NCBI RefSeq assembly: GCF_000332175.1
Contig: NZ_KB235914.1
Location: 4,433,793-4,497,792 of the forward strand
Source of the DNA: Pseudanabaena sp. PCC 6802
GTDB lineage: Bacteria; Cyanobacteriota; Cyanobacteriia; Pseudanabaenales; Pseudanabaenaceae
DNA: 64,000 bases
Reading direction: 5' to 3'
Part shown: positions 9,001 to 16,181 of the stretch, one piece after another
Layout: every line of letters starts with the position of its first letter
How positions within the stretch are numbered: position 1 is the first letter of the stretch
The notes under the pieces: generated by a model
The model's input: the letters and a program-made list of their open reading frames with translations, nothing else
What the model was told of the DNA's origin: nothing
Databases searched by the model: none
Position numbers and translations under genes: made by a program

Positions 9001-9564
9001 GAGAGTGCTCAGATTTTTGTGTAAGCGAGAAATAAGGTCAGTAATTTAAACGTCCTGGGAATAGGATAGCAAAATATGACAACGCTGCCTTCCAATCTTT
9101 AAGGGGGCGAGTCCAACGCTTGGCAATGTTATGCATGGCCAAGAACATGAGCTTGAAGACAGATTCCTCATCGGGGAAGACAGCCTTGGTTTTAATCACC
9201 TTGCGCAGGGAGCGATTGAGGGATTCAATGGCATTGGTAGTGTAGATGACTTTGCGGATGTCCATGGGATAGTCAAAGATGGGGATAATGTTCTGCCAAT
9301 GGCGCAGCCAGATTTGGCTAATCGCGGGGTATAGGCGATCCCACTTGGCGGCAAAAGCCTCAAGCGCAGCTTCGGCTTCTGCCAAAGTGGCAGCATGATA
9401 AATGGGCTTGAGGTCAGCCACAACAGCTTTAGCGTCTTTCCAGGGCACATGACGCAAACAGTTGCGGATCAGATGCACAATACATAGTTGCACCTGGGTT
9501 TGCGGGAAAACAGCCTCAATCGCCTGGGGGAATGAGAGTGCTCAGATTTTTGTGTAAGCGAGAA
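9001..9564 (-). mobile_element. IS256-family remnant with two same-direction ends
   Basis: Bases 9001-9533 are the reverse complement of 25793-26325, the right 533 bp of the complete IS256-family element in this window. At 9534 the match stops and a second copy of the 31-bp right terminus begins (9534-9564, the same sequence and orientation as 9001-9031). The left half and left inverted repeat are absent and no target duplication is apparent. It is a dead fragment, unless it is moved by the complete copy. Confidence 0.9.
9038..9533 (-). pseudogene. IS256-family transposase, C-terminal fragment
   Basis: Encodes the last ~165 residues of the mutator-type transposase found whole at 25035-26288, without amino-acid differences in the part compared. 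It keeps the TTNAIESLNRSLRK segment with the third catalytic acid but lacks both upstream catalytic Asp residues and the DNA-binding N-terminus, so it cannot be active. Confidence 0.95.
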
Positions 9565-9575
9565 TTCGTCTAAGA

Positions 9576-9977
9576 TTATTGCTCTAAGAGTCGATCTACT
9601 TTGTTCTCAATCACATTTAGTTTCCTGAGGATGGTGGGTCTATCTTCATCCAGATTGGACAGTAACCTTGCGATACCCTCTTGAGTGCCAGCTAGACGAA
9701 TCATGGCATGATTCAACTCTGTTGACGATTGCTGCTGAGTAGAAATCAGTTGCGCTAAATCTCTACCGATCGCCTGGGTTACCGCCGTCAGTTCTTCTTG
9801 TCCAGCCTGTTGAATGGCAATCAGTTGTGCTAAGTCTCTACCAATTGTCTGAGTTACCGCCGTCAGTTCTTCCATCCGATCGTCTAAGCGACTCATTCGC
9901 TCATTTCCAGCCGCGATTGCCGTGGCTACCGTTGCCGCAAACCTGTCTAATGTCTCTTCCGTCCAACGCTCGGTCAT
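9576..9977 (-). CDS. small coiled-coil protein of unknown function
   Basis: 133 residues, mostly helical heptads with an internal duplication (ELTAVTQTIGRDLAQL and ELTAVTQAIGRDLAQL, near 37-52 and 61-76). It begins MTERWTEETLDRFAATVATA. Similar short coiled-coil proteins are frequent in cyanobacterial genomes, but I know no function for them. There is no signal peptide or membrane segment. It is divergent from the WecG-like gene, and the true start of that gene (10105) leaves a 127-bp shared promoter region. Its 3' end lies 11 bp from the second IS256 end. Confidence 0.7.
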   Translation of the reverse strand: MTERWTEETLDRFAATVATAIAAGNERMSRLDDRMEELTAVTQTIGRDLAQLIAIQQAGQEELTAVTQAIGRDLAQLISTQQQSSTELNHAMIRLAGTQEGIARLLSNLDEDRPTILRKLNVIENKVDRLLEQ

Positions 9978-10104
9978 GGTTAATGTAAATTACGATCCAA
10001 GATGTATACAGTATTGTAGCAATCTGGCGATCGCGACAAAAGCTTCCCTAGTTTTTCACGATCTCGATCTAACATGCTCGCATAAGAAAACGAAGATACG
10101 AGCC

Positions 10105-11436
10105 ATGTCTAGCAAAACATTAATCCCAACCAAGCACGTTGTTAATTCCCCGGTTACCGCTCTGCGCTTTGACGAGCAGATGTTTTTAATTTTGAAATGG
10201 GCAAGGGCGCATCAAAGCAAAATGGTATGCCTGGCAAACGTGCATATGTTGATGGAAGCCTATTGGCATGAAGAATTTGCCACGGTGCTAAAGTCAGCCG
10301 ACATGGTCTCAACCGATGGTATGCCCCTCGTATGGATGTTGAGACAGCTAGGGGTGCGCGGTCAAGACCGGGTTGCAGGGATGGACGTTTATCTGCGGCT
10401 GTGTCAGTTGTGCTCTATGACAGGTGTAAGTGTCTACTTTGTCGGCTCTCAGGCAGAAATTCTAAATCAAATGCAGGCAAAGTTAATGCAAGAGTTCCCA
10501 TCTCTGCAAATTGCTGGCATGGAACCACTCCCATTCCGCCCATTGACTCCAGATGAGGATGAAGCGCTCGTTCAAAGAATAAATGATAGTGGTGCTGGTA
10601 TTGTCATGGTTTGCTTAGGCTGCCCCAAACAAGAATACTGGATGGCGCAACACCTTCATAAGATTAATGCCGTGATGATTGGTGTGGGTGCCGTATTCTC
10701 CGTCTATGCTGGGTTGCAAAAGCGAGCACCTCAGTTTGTAAGGAGTTCGGGTTTGGAGTGGTTCTATCGCCTGATCCAGGAACCCAAGAGGCTGTGGCAT
10801 CGCTACCGCGACACTATTCCACCATTTCTTATGTTAGTCTCCAAACAATTGGTAGATAAAGTATCTCAAAAGAAATCTAATCCTTTTGCTTTGGTCAAGG
10901 ACGATCGCTCTGCCACTAAATTGGATTTAGACACTATTGAAGCCGAGCTAGAGGCGATCGCACCGGAGCTAGATGTTTTTGCATCGAATTTAGAGTTAAT
11001 TGCTTCCGATCCTGAACCTGCCAAGATTGGGGAGATCTTGGTGAGGCAAAATCTGGTTTCTGAGGAAGCTTTATCAATGGCTTTAGAAGAGCAAAGTGAA
11101 ACCCAAAAGAAAGTTGGCGAGATTTTGACGGAGCAGGGGCATATTTCCCAAGCGGAACTCAACTACTACATTAAAAATCAAAGTATTAGATTGGGAGATC
11201 TGCTGGTTGAGAATGCAATTATTTCCAAAGCCCGCTTAAAGAAGCTGATCGATCGCCATAGGCAAGCTAAAAAGAAACTGGGGGAAGTACTGGTGGAGGA
11301 AAAGGTTCTTTCTGCTACAGAACTGCACCAGCTTTTGATCGAGCAATACTGGCGCCGCCATGGTATTTGGTTGGCTGCCGAAAGCGTGGGTGAGAGTTCT
11401 TCCCGTCGAGTTAAAAACCTTGCACTGACCAGTTGA
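10105..11436 (+). CDS. WecG/TagA/CpsF-family glycosyltransferase fused to four MshEN-like repeats
   Basis: 443 residues from the ATG at 10105, chosen because the frame further upstream runs into the divergent gene and has no family similarity. Residues ~15-245 are a GT26 transferase (VCLANVHMLMEA, then MVSTDGMPLVWMLR and CLGCPKQEYWM with the family's hallmark Gly-Pro/Cys-Lys-Gln-E loop). GT26 enzymes transfer N-acetylmannosaminuronate or related sugars to lipid-linked intermediates at the membrane. Residues 307-414 are four 24-residue units starting KIGEIL, KVGEIL, RLGDLL and KLGEVL and mostly ending in a Gln; this is the motif of the MshEN domain known from type II secretion/pilus ATPases, which binds cyclic di-GMP. 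The fusion suggests a signal-responsive polysaccharide enzyme (inference). Confidence 0.85.
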   Translation: MSSKTLIPTKHVVNSPVTALRFDEQMFLILKWARAHQSKMVCLANVHMLMEAYWHEEFATVLKSADMVSTDGMPLVWMLRQLGVRGQDRVAGMDVYLRLCQLCSMTGVSVYFVGSQAEILNQMQAKLMQEFPSLQIAGMEPLPFRPLTPDEDEALVQRINDSGAGIVMVCLGCPKQEYWMAQHLHKINAVMIGVGAVFSVYAGLQKRAPQFVRSSGLEWFYRLIQEPKRLWHRYRDTIPPFLMLVSKQLVDKVSQKKSNPFALVKDDRSATKLDLDTIEAELEAIAPELDVFASNLELIASDPEPAKIGEILVRQNLVSEEALSMALEEQSETQKKVGEILTEQGHISQAELNYYIKNQSIRLGDLLVENAIISKARLKKLIDRHRQAKKKLGEVLVEEKVLSATELHQLLIEQYWRRHGIWLAAESVGESSSRRVKNLALTS

Positions 11437-11491
11437 GATGTCATTTAAAAGACTACGCGATCGCTGGGAATAGCTATATCGATCGATTTGA

Positions 11492-12565
11492 ATGAGGGTT
11501 ACTACTCAGATGATTCCTTACAGAAAACCTAAAATAGTTGTAATTGGTGGTGGCTCCGGAGTGAGCACTGTTCTCAGCGAGTTAAAACACGTAGCTGATG
11601 TCACTGCTGTTGTCTCGATGATGGATAGTGGCGGGAGTAGCGGTCGCCTGCGCGATCGACATGGCGTTCTTCCTCCTGGTGATATTCTCAAATGTATTTC
11701 CGAGTTATTGCCAGATGACTGCTCCAGTCAAAAATGGCGAGATTTACTCAATTACCGCTTTCATAAGGGGGACGATCTCAAAGGACACAGTTTAGGCAAC
11801 CTCTTGCTCGCGGCTGCCTATGACTGGGAAGGGGGCACTTCTTTTGGAATTGAATCGATCTCCAATTTGCTAAATATTCAAGGGCACGTCTTGCCAGTTA
11901 CGCTGAACGACGTAGATCTAATTGCTAAGTTGAATGATGGCACCGATCTGTATGGCGAAACTTTCATAGATCTGCGCACTAACTTCGAGCAAAAGATCGA
12001 ATATATTTATCTTTCACGCCGCGCCCAAGTGTATAAGCCGGTTGTACGAGCGATTTTGGAAGCCGATCTTATCGTTATCGGTCCTGGCAGTTTATTTACG
12101 AGCATCCTACCCAACTTTTTGGTGGAAGGACTGGCTGAAGCTTTAATCCAAACTACTGCCCCAAAAACCTATGTTGTTAATCTCGTCACCGACCCATCTG
12201 AAACGTATGGCTATAAAGCCTCAGATTTTATCCGAACCATTGAGGAATACTTAGGCAACGGAACTCTAATTGATTACGCTGTAGTAAATACGGAGCCAAT
12301 TGACGAGAGACTATGTCGCCTTTACGCGACCGAACACAAATTCCCAGTCGAGCCAGATCTCCAAGCCTGTCAGAAACTAGTCTCAAAAAAAGTTATTAGT
12401 GGTAACTTTGTACGAGGAAAAACAATTCTGCGCCACAATAGCGCCTATCTAGCTGAGGTTCTGCTAAATGAATGCGAACAAAGAGCATCTAAAAATTCCT
12501 ATACCTCCAATCCGAACTTGACTCAAGAACTTGTCGCGTCTAGTCTTCTGGAAGCCGCAGCGTAA
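11492..12565 (+). CDS. yvcK: YvcK/GlmR-family UDP-GlcNAc-binding regulator
   Basis: 357 residues of the YvcK (CofD-like) family. The N-terminal nucleotide fold shows PKIVVIGGGSG near 10-20, followed by MMDSGGSSGRLRD and LPPGDILKC; GHSLGNLLLAA and LIVIGPGSLFTSI are also typical. Known family proteins bind UDP-N-acetylglucosamine and tune carbon flow into cell-wall precursors; a CofD-like phospholactate transferase activity is not expected. A second ATG at 11510 is an alternative start. It lies 55 bp after the WecG-like gene on the same strand, which fits shared cell-surface metabolism. Confidence 0.9.
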   Translation: MRVTTQMIPYRKPKIVVIGGGSGVSTVLSELKHVADVTAVVSMMDSGGSSGRLRDRHGVLPPGDILKCISELLPDDCSSQKWRDLLNYRFHKGDDLKGHSLGNLLLAAAYDWEGGTSFGIESISNLLNIQGHVLPVTLNDVDLIAKLNDGTDLYGETFIDLRTNFEQKIEYIYLSRRAQVYKPVVRAILEADLIVIGPGSLFTSILPNFLVEGLAEALIQTTAPKTYVVNLVTDPSETYGYKASDFIRTIEEYLGNGTLIDYAVVNTEPIDERLCRLYATEHKFPVEPDLQACQKLVSKKVISGNFVRGKTILRHNSAYLAEVLLNECEQRASKNSYTSNPNLTQELVASSLLEAAA

Positions 12566-12627
12566 AGTAAATTCGATCTGCAAAATGATAGGATTGTTAG
12601 ACTGCGCTCTTGTTTTGAATTTCTTAA

Positions 12628-13200
12628 ATGGATTTAACATCCCTCAGTCGTCCAGCTCAAGAAGTTGCACCTCAACTATTGGGCTGTACTTTGGTGCGGC
12701 AAATCGATGGAGTTGAGTACAGAGGTCTCATTGTAGAGACGGAGGCCTATGGGCCTGGCGATCCGGCCTGTCACGGTTATGCTCGCAAAACCGATCGCAA
12801 TGCTGCCATTTTTGGCAAACCTGGTTCGGTTTACGTTTATCTCATCTACGGCATGTACCATTGCCTGAATATCGTGACCGATCGCGAAGGTGTATCTAGT
12901 GCCGTCTTGCTGAGAGCTTTAGCTTTAGATCGAGTTCCTCCTTGGGTAGATGCTAAGGAAAAAGTCGTGCGCGTTGCTGCTGGGCCGGGGAAGTTGTGTC
13001 GAGCGCTCAAAATTGACCGCAGGTTGAACGGCATTTGCTTGCAGCCGCGATCGCAACTATGGCTAGAACCCAGATCGGATAATCTGGTAATAAAGCCATC
13101 TGACATCGTGCAAACCACGCGAGTTGGCCTGACAAAAGGAGCGGATACTCTCTGGCGATGGTACATCAAGGAGCATCCCTCAGTTTCTAAACGAGGATAG
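12628..13200 (+). CDS. 3-methyladenine DNA glycosylase (AAG/MPG family)
   Basis: 190 residues, the usual length for the bacterial AAG-type enzyme. It shows the VETEAYGPGDPACH stretch (near 38-51, with the catalytic Glu in family numbering), then SVYVYLIYGMYHCLN and the C-terminal AAGPGKLCRAL turn that grips DNA. It excises alkylated purines such as 3-methyladenine, leaving an abasic site for base-excision repair. It lies 62 bp after yvcK on the same strand. Nothing unusual. Confidence 0.92.
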   Translation: MDLTSLSRPAQEVAPQLLGCTLVRQIDGVEYRGLIVETEAYGPGDPACHGYARKTDRNAAIFGKPGSVYVYLIYGMYHCLNIVTDREGVSSAVLLRALALDRVPPWVDAKEKVVRVAAGPGKLCRALKIDRRLNGICLQPRSQLWLEPRSDNLVIKPSDIVQTTRVGLTKGADTLWRWYIKEHPSVSKRG

Positions 13201-13488
13201 ATTAATTCTTTCGGTATTTTTTACGCCGGAGCTAACTGTTTTTGGTGCATTGTTACTGGATTGGAACGCAAGTTTGGTAATTATTACGATGGGCTTTAAG
13301 TTTAGCAATCCGCTCTAGTTATACGTTTGGGGGTTTGTAATTCTGGCCATCGCCTTCAATCGCTCCTCTGGCGGTGCTCCGAATTTTCATTTTGGCGGTC
13401 ACCAAACCACAACAATAGCGAGGACGCATTTACTCCGAGAAAGGGTAGGATATATGCGTAACTTATGACTTAGATAAGGTTTACATTT

Positions 13489-13623
13489 ATGTCAGACTTT
13501 AATCGCGGCATCATGAAGTTCGATGGGGCAGACAGTCCCGCGATCGTTCTGCTTTCTGCATCAGCGATCTTAGCTGCGATCGCTTTCTTGATCTGGTGGG
13601 GAATCGGCACCGCCTACCTTTAA
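13489..13623 (+). CDS. 44-residue single-membrane-span protein
   Basis: ATG at 13489, TAA at 13621. The peptide starts MSDFNRGIMKFDGADSP, then has a ~22-residue hydrophobic helix ending in FLIWWGIGTAYL. The shape (short soluble N-terminus, one helix, aromatic end) is that of small subunits of cyanobacterial photosynthetic or NDH-1 complexes, but I do not recognise which one. The reading frame uses normal codons, including two GCGATCG sites. It is flanked by 288 bp of sequence with no other feature upstream and by a hairpin at 13701 downstream. Confidence 0.55.
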   Translation: MSDFNRGIMKFDGADSPAIVLLSASAILAAIAFLIWWGIGTAYL

Positions 13624-13700
13624 AGCTAGAGTCAGGATACCTATGCAGAAGCTTAGCTAAATTGCTTGTAACATTGTGGGCTAGCGCTCGCATTACCTTA

Positions 13701-13731
13701 GGGGGATACACCTAGTATGGTTGTATCCCCC
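13701..13731. promoter_or_regulatory. 10-bp inverted repeat before the flavin reductase gene
   Basis: Arms GGGGGATACA and TGTATCCCCC, perfect, with an 11-bp loop. No T-run follows, so it is a poor terminator. It lies 41 bp before the preferred flavin reductase start and could be an operator or a 5'-UTR hairpin. An ATG at 13733 right behind it would place the hairpin over the ribosome site if used. Confidence 0.4.
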
Positions 13732-13771
13732 TATGTTCTATGCTAAGGAAAGTACAAAAAATTTAGATAGT

Positions 13772-14260
13772 ATGGCCGAATTAAATACTCAAAATGAAGC
13801 TCTAGGATCGGCGATTGGCTGCATTCCCAGCGGTCTTTATATTGTTACGACTACGCAAGACGGCAAGACTGCTACCATGTTGGGTTCGTGGGTGCAGCAA
13901 GCCGCGTTCGATCCGCCTGCCGTCACGATCGCCGTTGCTAAGGGGCGCTACATCGAATCGTTCCTCACCCCTGGCAGCCCTTTAGTCATAAACATTCTGG
14001 AGAAAGGGCAGGGGCAGATTATGGGACATTTCTCCAAAAGCTTTGAGCCAGGTACGGATCCGCTAGCAGAACTGCCTACTGGCAATGCCCCCAGCGGTCA
14101 GCGCTATTTACAAGAGGCGATCGCCTATCTTGATGCTGAAGTTGTTTCTAGTCTTGACGCGGGCGACCATTCCATTATTTTGGCAAAGCTGGGCGCAGGC
14201 GAAAAACTACGAGATGGTGAGGTAGCCGTCCACATTCGTAAGAATGGGTTTAAGTATTAA
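13772..14260 (+). CDS. flavin reductase-like FMN-binding protein
   Basis: 162 residues from the ATG at 13772 (MAELNTQNEALG); a longer form from the ATG at 13733 is possible. The split-barrel flavin reductase fold is shown by ALGSAIGCIPSGLYIVTT, ATMLGSWVQQAAFDPPAVTIAVAKGR and LVINIL. It most resembles the C-terminal reductase domain of cyanobacterial flavodiiron proteins, here free-standing. Such proteins bind FMN and pass electrons from NAD(P)H to flavin or to a partner. No flavodiiron gene is nearby. Confidence 0.85.
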   Translation: MAELNTQNEALGSAIGCIPSGLYIVTTTQDGKTATMLGSWVQQAAFDPPAVTIAVAKGRYIESFLTPGSPLVINILEKGQGQIMGHFSKSFEPGTDPLAELPTGNAPSGQRYLQEAIAYLDAEVVSSLDAGDHSIILAKLGAGEKLRDGEVAVHIRKNGFKY

Positions 14261-14316
14261 TAATCGCCCTAGCGCTCTAAGTCCCAACTGAGATATAGTT
14301 CCCGTACTTGCCTACC

Positions 14317-14769
14317 ATGAGAAAATTCTTAATCCTGGTATCTCTAACCCTATCTCCAACTCTGCTGGGAGCCGCTGCCAAAAGGGTGCAGTGGACCCCT
14401 AATCAGCTAGCAGCAACTCAAAAAGTTTGCGTACTCTCTGCCCTGGAAGCTAATCCTAAAGCCACGAACGAACAAGCTACTTATTTCTGTAAGTGCGCTT
14501 TAGACGAAGCCTCAACTAAATGGACATATACGGACTTTGTTAAGAATGAAGAAAAGTACGCACAACAGCTAGGCAATGAGGGGGTAATTGGCAGATGCGC
14601 GAGGGCAACTTTTCAGATCGTTCCTGAGTCTAAGCCAAAGGTCGATTCTGGCATCGCTCAGTTGAATAAGTCGAATAACTTAAATAACTTAAATAACTTA
14701 ATGGAGTCACTGGGCAAAACCTGGGTAAATCGACCAAGTGAAATCACCAATCTAGGTAGGAGAAATTAA
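14317..14769 (+). CDS. secreted four-cysteine protein, paralogue A
   Basis: 150 residues from the ATG at 14317. The first ~19 residues (MRKFLILVSLTLSPTLLGAA) are a Sec signal peptide. The mature part has one Cys, a C-x-C pair (FCKCALD), a WTYTDFVKNEEKY segment and a final Cys (GRCARATF), followed by an Asn-rich stretch with three LNN units. The next gene encodes the same cysteine layout, so the two are tandem paralogues. Its stop codon overlaps the next start (TAATG), so the two are probably coupled. Probably periplasmic; no function recognised. Confidence 0.7.
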   Translation: MRKFLILVSLTLSPTLLGAAAKRVQWTPNQLAATQKVCVLSALEANPKATNEQATYFCKCALDEASTKWTYTDFVKNEEKYAQQLGNEGVIGRCARATFQIVPESKPKVDSGIAQLNKSNNLNNLNNLMESLGKTWVNRPSEITNLGRRN

Positions 14770-15077
14770 TGCAATTTTCTGGATCTGGCATATTTTCCGT
14801 ACTGTTGGCGTGCACCAGCGCGATCGCCCTAGGATTACCCACGCGAGTACTGGCTGCCGAAGCAGCTAAAAATGTCTATCCGGCTGAAGTCACAAAAAAC
14901 TTCATGAAAGGATGTCAATACAGGTCAAAGAAAGAGTACTGTTCCTGCGTGATGAATTCGCTTCAGGCAAAGTACACCTTTGCTGAATTTAAGAAAGTTG
15001 ACGAAGAAGTCAGAACGACTCGTAAAGTTCCCGATGCCGTGCAGTCGATCTTTGACTCCTGCAAACAGAAAAAATAA
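14769..15077 (+). CDS. secreted four-cysteine protein, paralogue B
   Basis: 102 residues. The N-terminus (MQFSGSGIFSVLLACTSAIALG, cleavage likely near VLAAEA) is a signal peptide. The mature part repeats the layout of the preceding protein: GCQYRSKKEYCSCVMNSL, then YTFAEFKKVDEEVR and a last FDSCKQKK. Two disulfides, or a metal or haem-free cofactor site, are possible. The start overlaps the upstream stop by one base. Likely exported with its neighbour; function unknown. Confidence 0.7.
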   Translation: MQFSGSGIFSVLLACTSAIALGLPTRVLAAEAAKNVYPAEVTKNFMKGCQYRSKKEYCSCVMNSLQAKYTFAEFKKVDEEVRTTRKVPDAVQSIFDSCKQKK

Positions 15078-15088
15078 CTTTTGCGTAG

Positions 15089-15292
15089 TCAAGCATTAGA
15101 GTTTTTGTGTTGCATGTACTCTGCGATCGCTTCAGATACGTCATCTTCGGGCTGATAGACGCGCGATCGCGGACTCTCGGAATGTAACTTGTCGAGGTAG
15201 GCATGTAGTGCTTCCTCATCATTGCGATGACCTAAAACATATGCTCGAAGCTCGATCGTGCTCATAGTCGCAAAATCTGGTTTAGCACTCAT
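15089..15292 (-). CDS. DUF6887-like small protein
   Basis: 67 residues from the ATG at 15292, chosen because it overlaps the stop of the gene before it in an ATGA junction; an ATG 12 bp further upstream is less likely. The sequence MSAKPDFATMSTIELRAYVL, then HRNDEEALHAYLDKL, is the cyanobacterial DUF6887 pattern. These proteins are nearly always encoded directly after a DUF6888 gene, as here. The pairing and tight overlap resemble toxin-antitoxin modules, but no activity is established to my knowledge. Confidence 0.75.
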   Translation of the reverse strand: MSAKPDFATMSTIELRAYVLGHRNDEEALHAYLDKLHSESPRSRVYQPEDDVSEAIAEYMQHKNSNA

Positions 15293-15465
15293 ACAAATCT
15301 CCATTCGCCACTGGCTTCAATTTCAATGTTAATTGCCTTTCCAGCCAATATAACTACGTTCCCTGTCCGACCATCGACGGTGACTAAGTCAACAGAGCAA
15401 TATTTGCTGGTCAGATTGCAGCAAAGCTGAAAGCATTTTATAGCTTGAGCTGTTGTGTGTATCAA
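15289..15465 (-). CDS. DUF6888-like small protein, TTG start
   Basis: 58 residues, read from a TTG at 15465-15463 to a TGA at 15291-15289 that overlaps the ATG of the DUF6887 gene. The tail TGNVVILAGKAINIEIEASG then EWRFV matches the conserved end of DUF6888 proteins, and QAIKCFQLCCNLTSKY matches their usual helix. The start codon is uncertain: no ATG lies in the frame, and the stop of the upstream secreted protein gene is 3 bp away. It forms a pair with DUF6887. Confidence 0.65.
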   Translation of the reverse strand: MIHTTAQAIKCFQLCCNLTSKYCSVDLVTVDGRTGNVVILAGKAINIEIEASGEWRFV

Positions 15466-15468
15466 AGC

Positions 15469-15960
15469 CTAGTAGCGATAGTAATAGCGGTTGCGAGCTT
15501 CGTTGCTGTTAGCAATGTCATTACGAATTTGACCTAGGGACCAGCCACGGTAATACTGATCTGTATAATGCCTTATACCTTCCCAGTCAGCGTTGCGCCC
15601 TAGCTCACGGCGGTAGATGTCGTTGATGGCACGGCGCAAGTCCCCATTGTTAGCATAGGAGCGGTTGCTGTAGTAGTCATTATTGCGCCACTGGTCGCGC
15701 CGCCAGTCTTCGTAGTAGCCCTGGTCGTTGTGATAGGAGCGATCTTGCCGCCGCCATTCCTCGTAGTAGCCACCATCGTTGTAGTAGCGGTTATTGCGAC
15801 CCCGATCGTAGTAATAATCATTATTGATGCGAGTGTCTTGACATTGCATTTGCCGTCCTACCCATCGGCATCGGGTTTGGGCTTGGGCAGGCTGTGAAGT
15901 TCCCAAAGCAAGAGCCGCAGCAACAGCGGCAAATCCTGTAGCTAAAACTCTTTTCATCAT
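15469..15960 (-). CDS. secreted Tyr/Arg/Asn-rich protein with DUF4214-like end
   Basis: 163 residues. There is a clear signal peptide (MMKRVLATGFAAVAAALALG, cleavage after AQA). The middle, ~45-105, is low complexity in Tyr, Asn, Arg and Asp with two related blocks (YYEEWRRQDRSYHND and YYEDWRRDQW). The end, ~108-155 (LRRAINDIYRRELGRNADWE, then GWSLGQIRNDIANSNEA), resembles a DUF4214 unit, found in S-layer and secreted proteins. Likely periplasmic or cell-surface. It is followed on the same strand by the DUF6888/6887 pair. Confidence 0.75.
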   Translation of the reverse strand: MMKRVLATGFAAVAAALALGTSQPAQAQTRCRWVGRQMQCQDTRINNDYYYDRGRNNRYYNDGGYYEEWRRQDRSYHNDQGYYEDWRRDQWRNNDYYSNRSYANNGDLRRAINDIYRRELGRNADWEGIRHYTDQYYRGWSLGQIRNDIANSNEARNRYYYRY

Positions 15961-16049
15961 TTTGTCCTCAGCGATGAATCCCTTGTTTTTCTAGAATAAC
16001 AAATGTGAAAGTTTGCCCACTTCACCTATTTGAACTAGAACTGAGGGCA

Positions 16050-16162
16050 TATAGCGTTTTTCAATTGAGAACAGGTTTTATTGATGGGGTGAAGGGGTGG
16101 AATCCCTTCTTGGGGGCAACGCCCCCAAACCCCCTTCTGGTTTTCAGATGAAAACCGCTATA
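16050..16162. repeat. 113-bp palindromic element, copy 1
   Basis: Begins TATAGCGTTTTTCAATTGAG and ends with the near-inverted GATGAAAACCGCTATA. The interior carries GGGGTGAAGGGG and a GGGGGCAACGCCCCC hairpin. Five other copies in this window have exactly the same length. It has no coding capacity and lies between two genes. Confidence 0.9.
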
Positions 16163-16181
16163 GTATGGCAATCAGAATTAT

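Noticed and set aside
9922-10104. Longer N-terminus for the WecG-like protein
   Set aside because: This part overlaps the divergent coiled-coil gene and has no family similarity; the ATG at 10105 gives the expected start.
13701-13731. Hairpin as a Rho-independent terminator of the small membrane gene
   Set aside because: No T-run follows the stem, and it is 77 bp past the stop codon.
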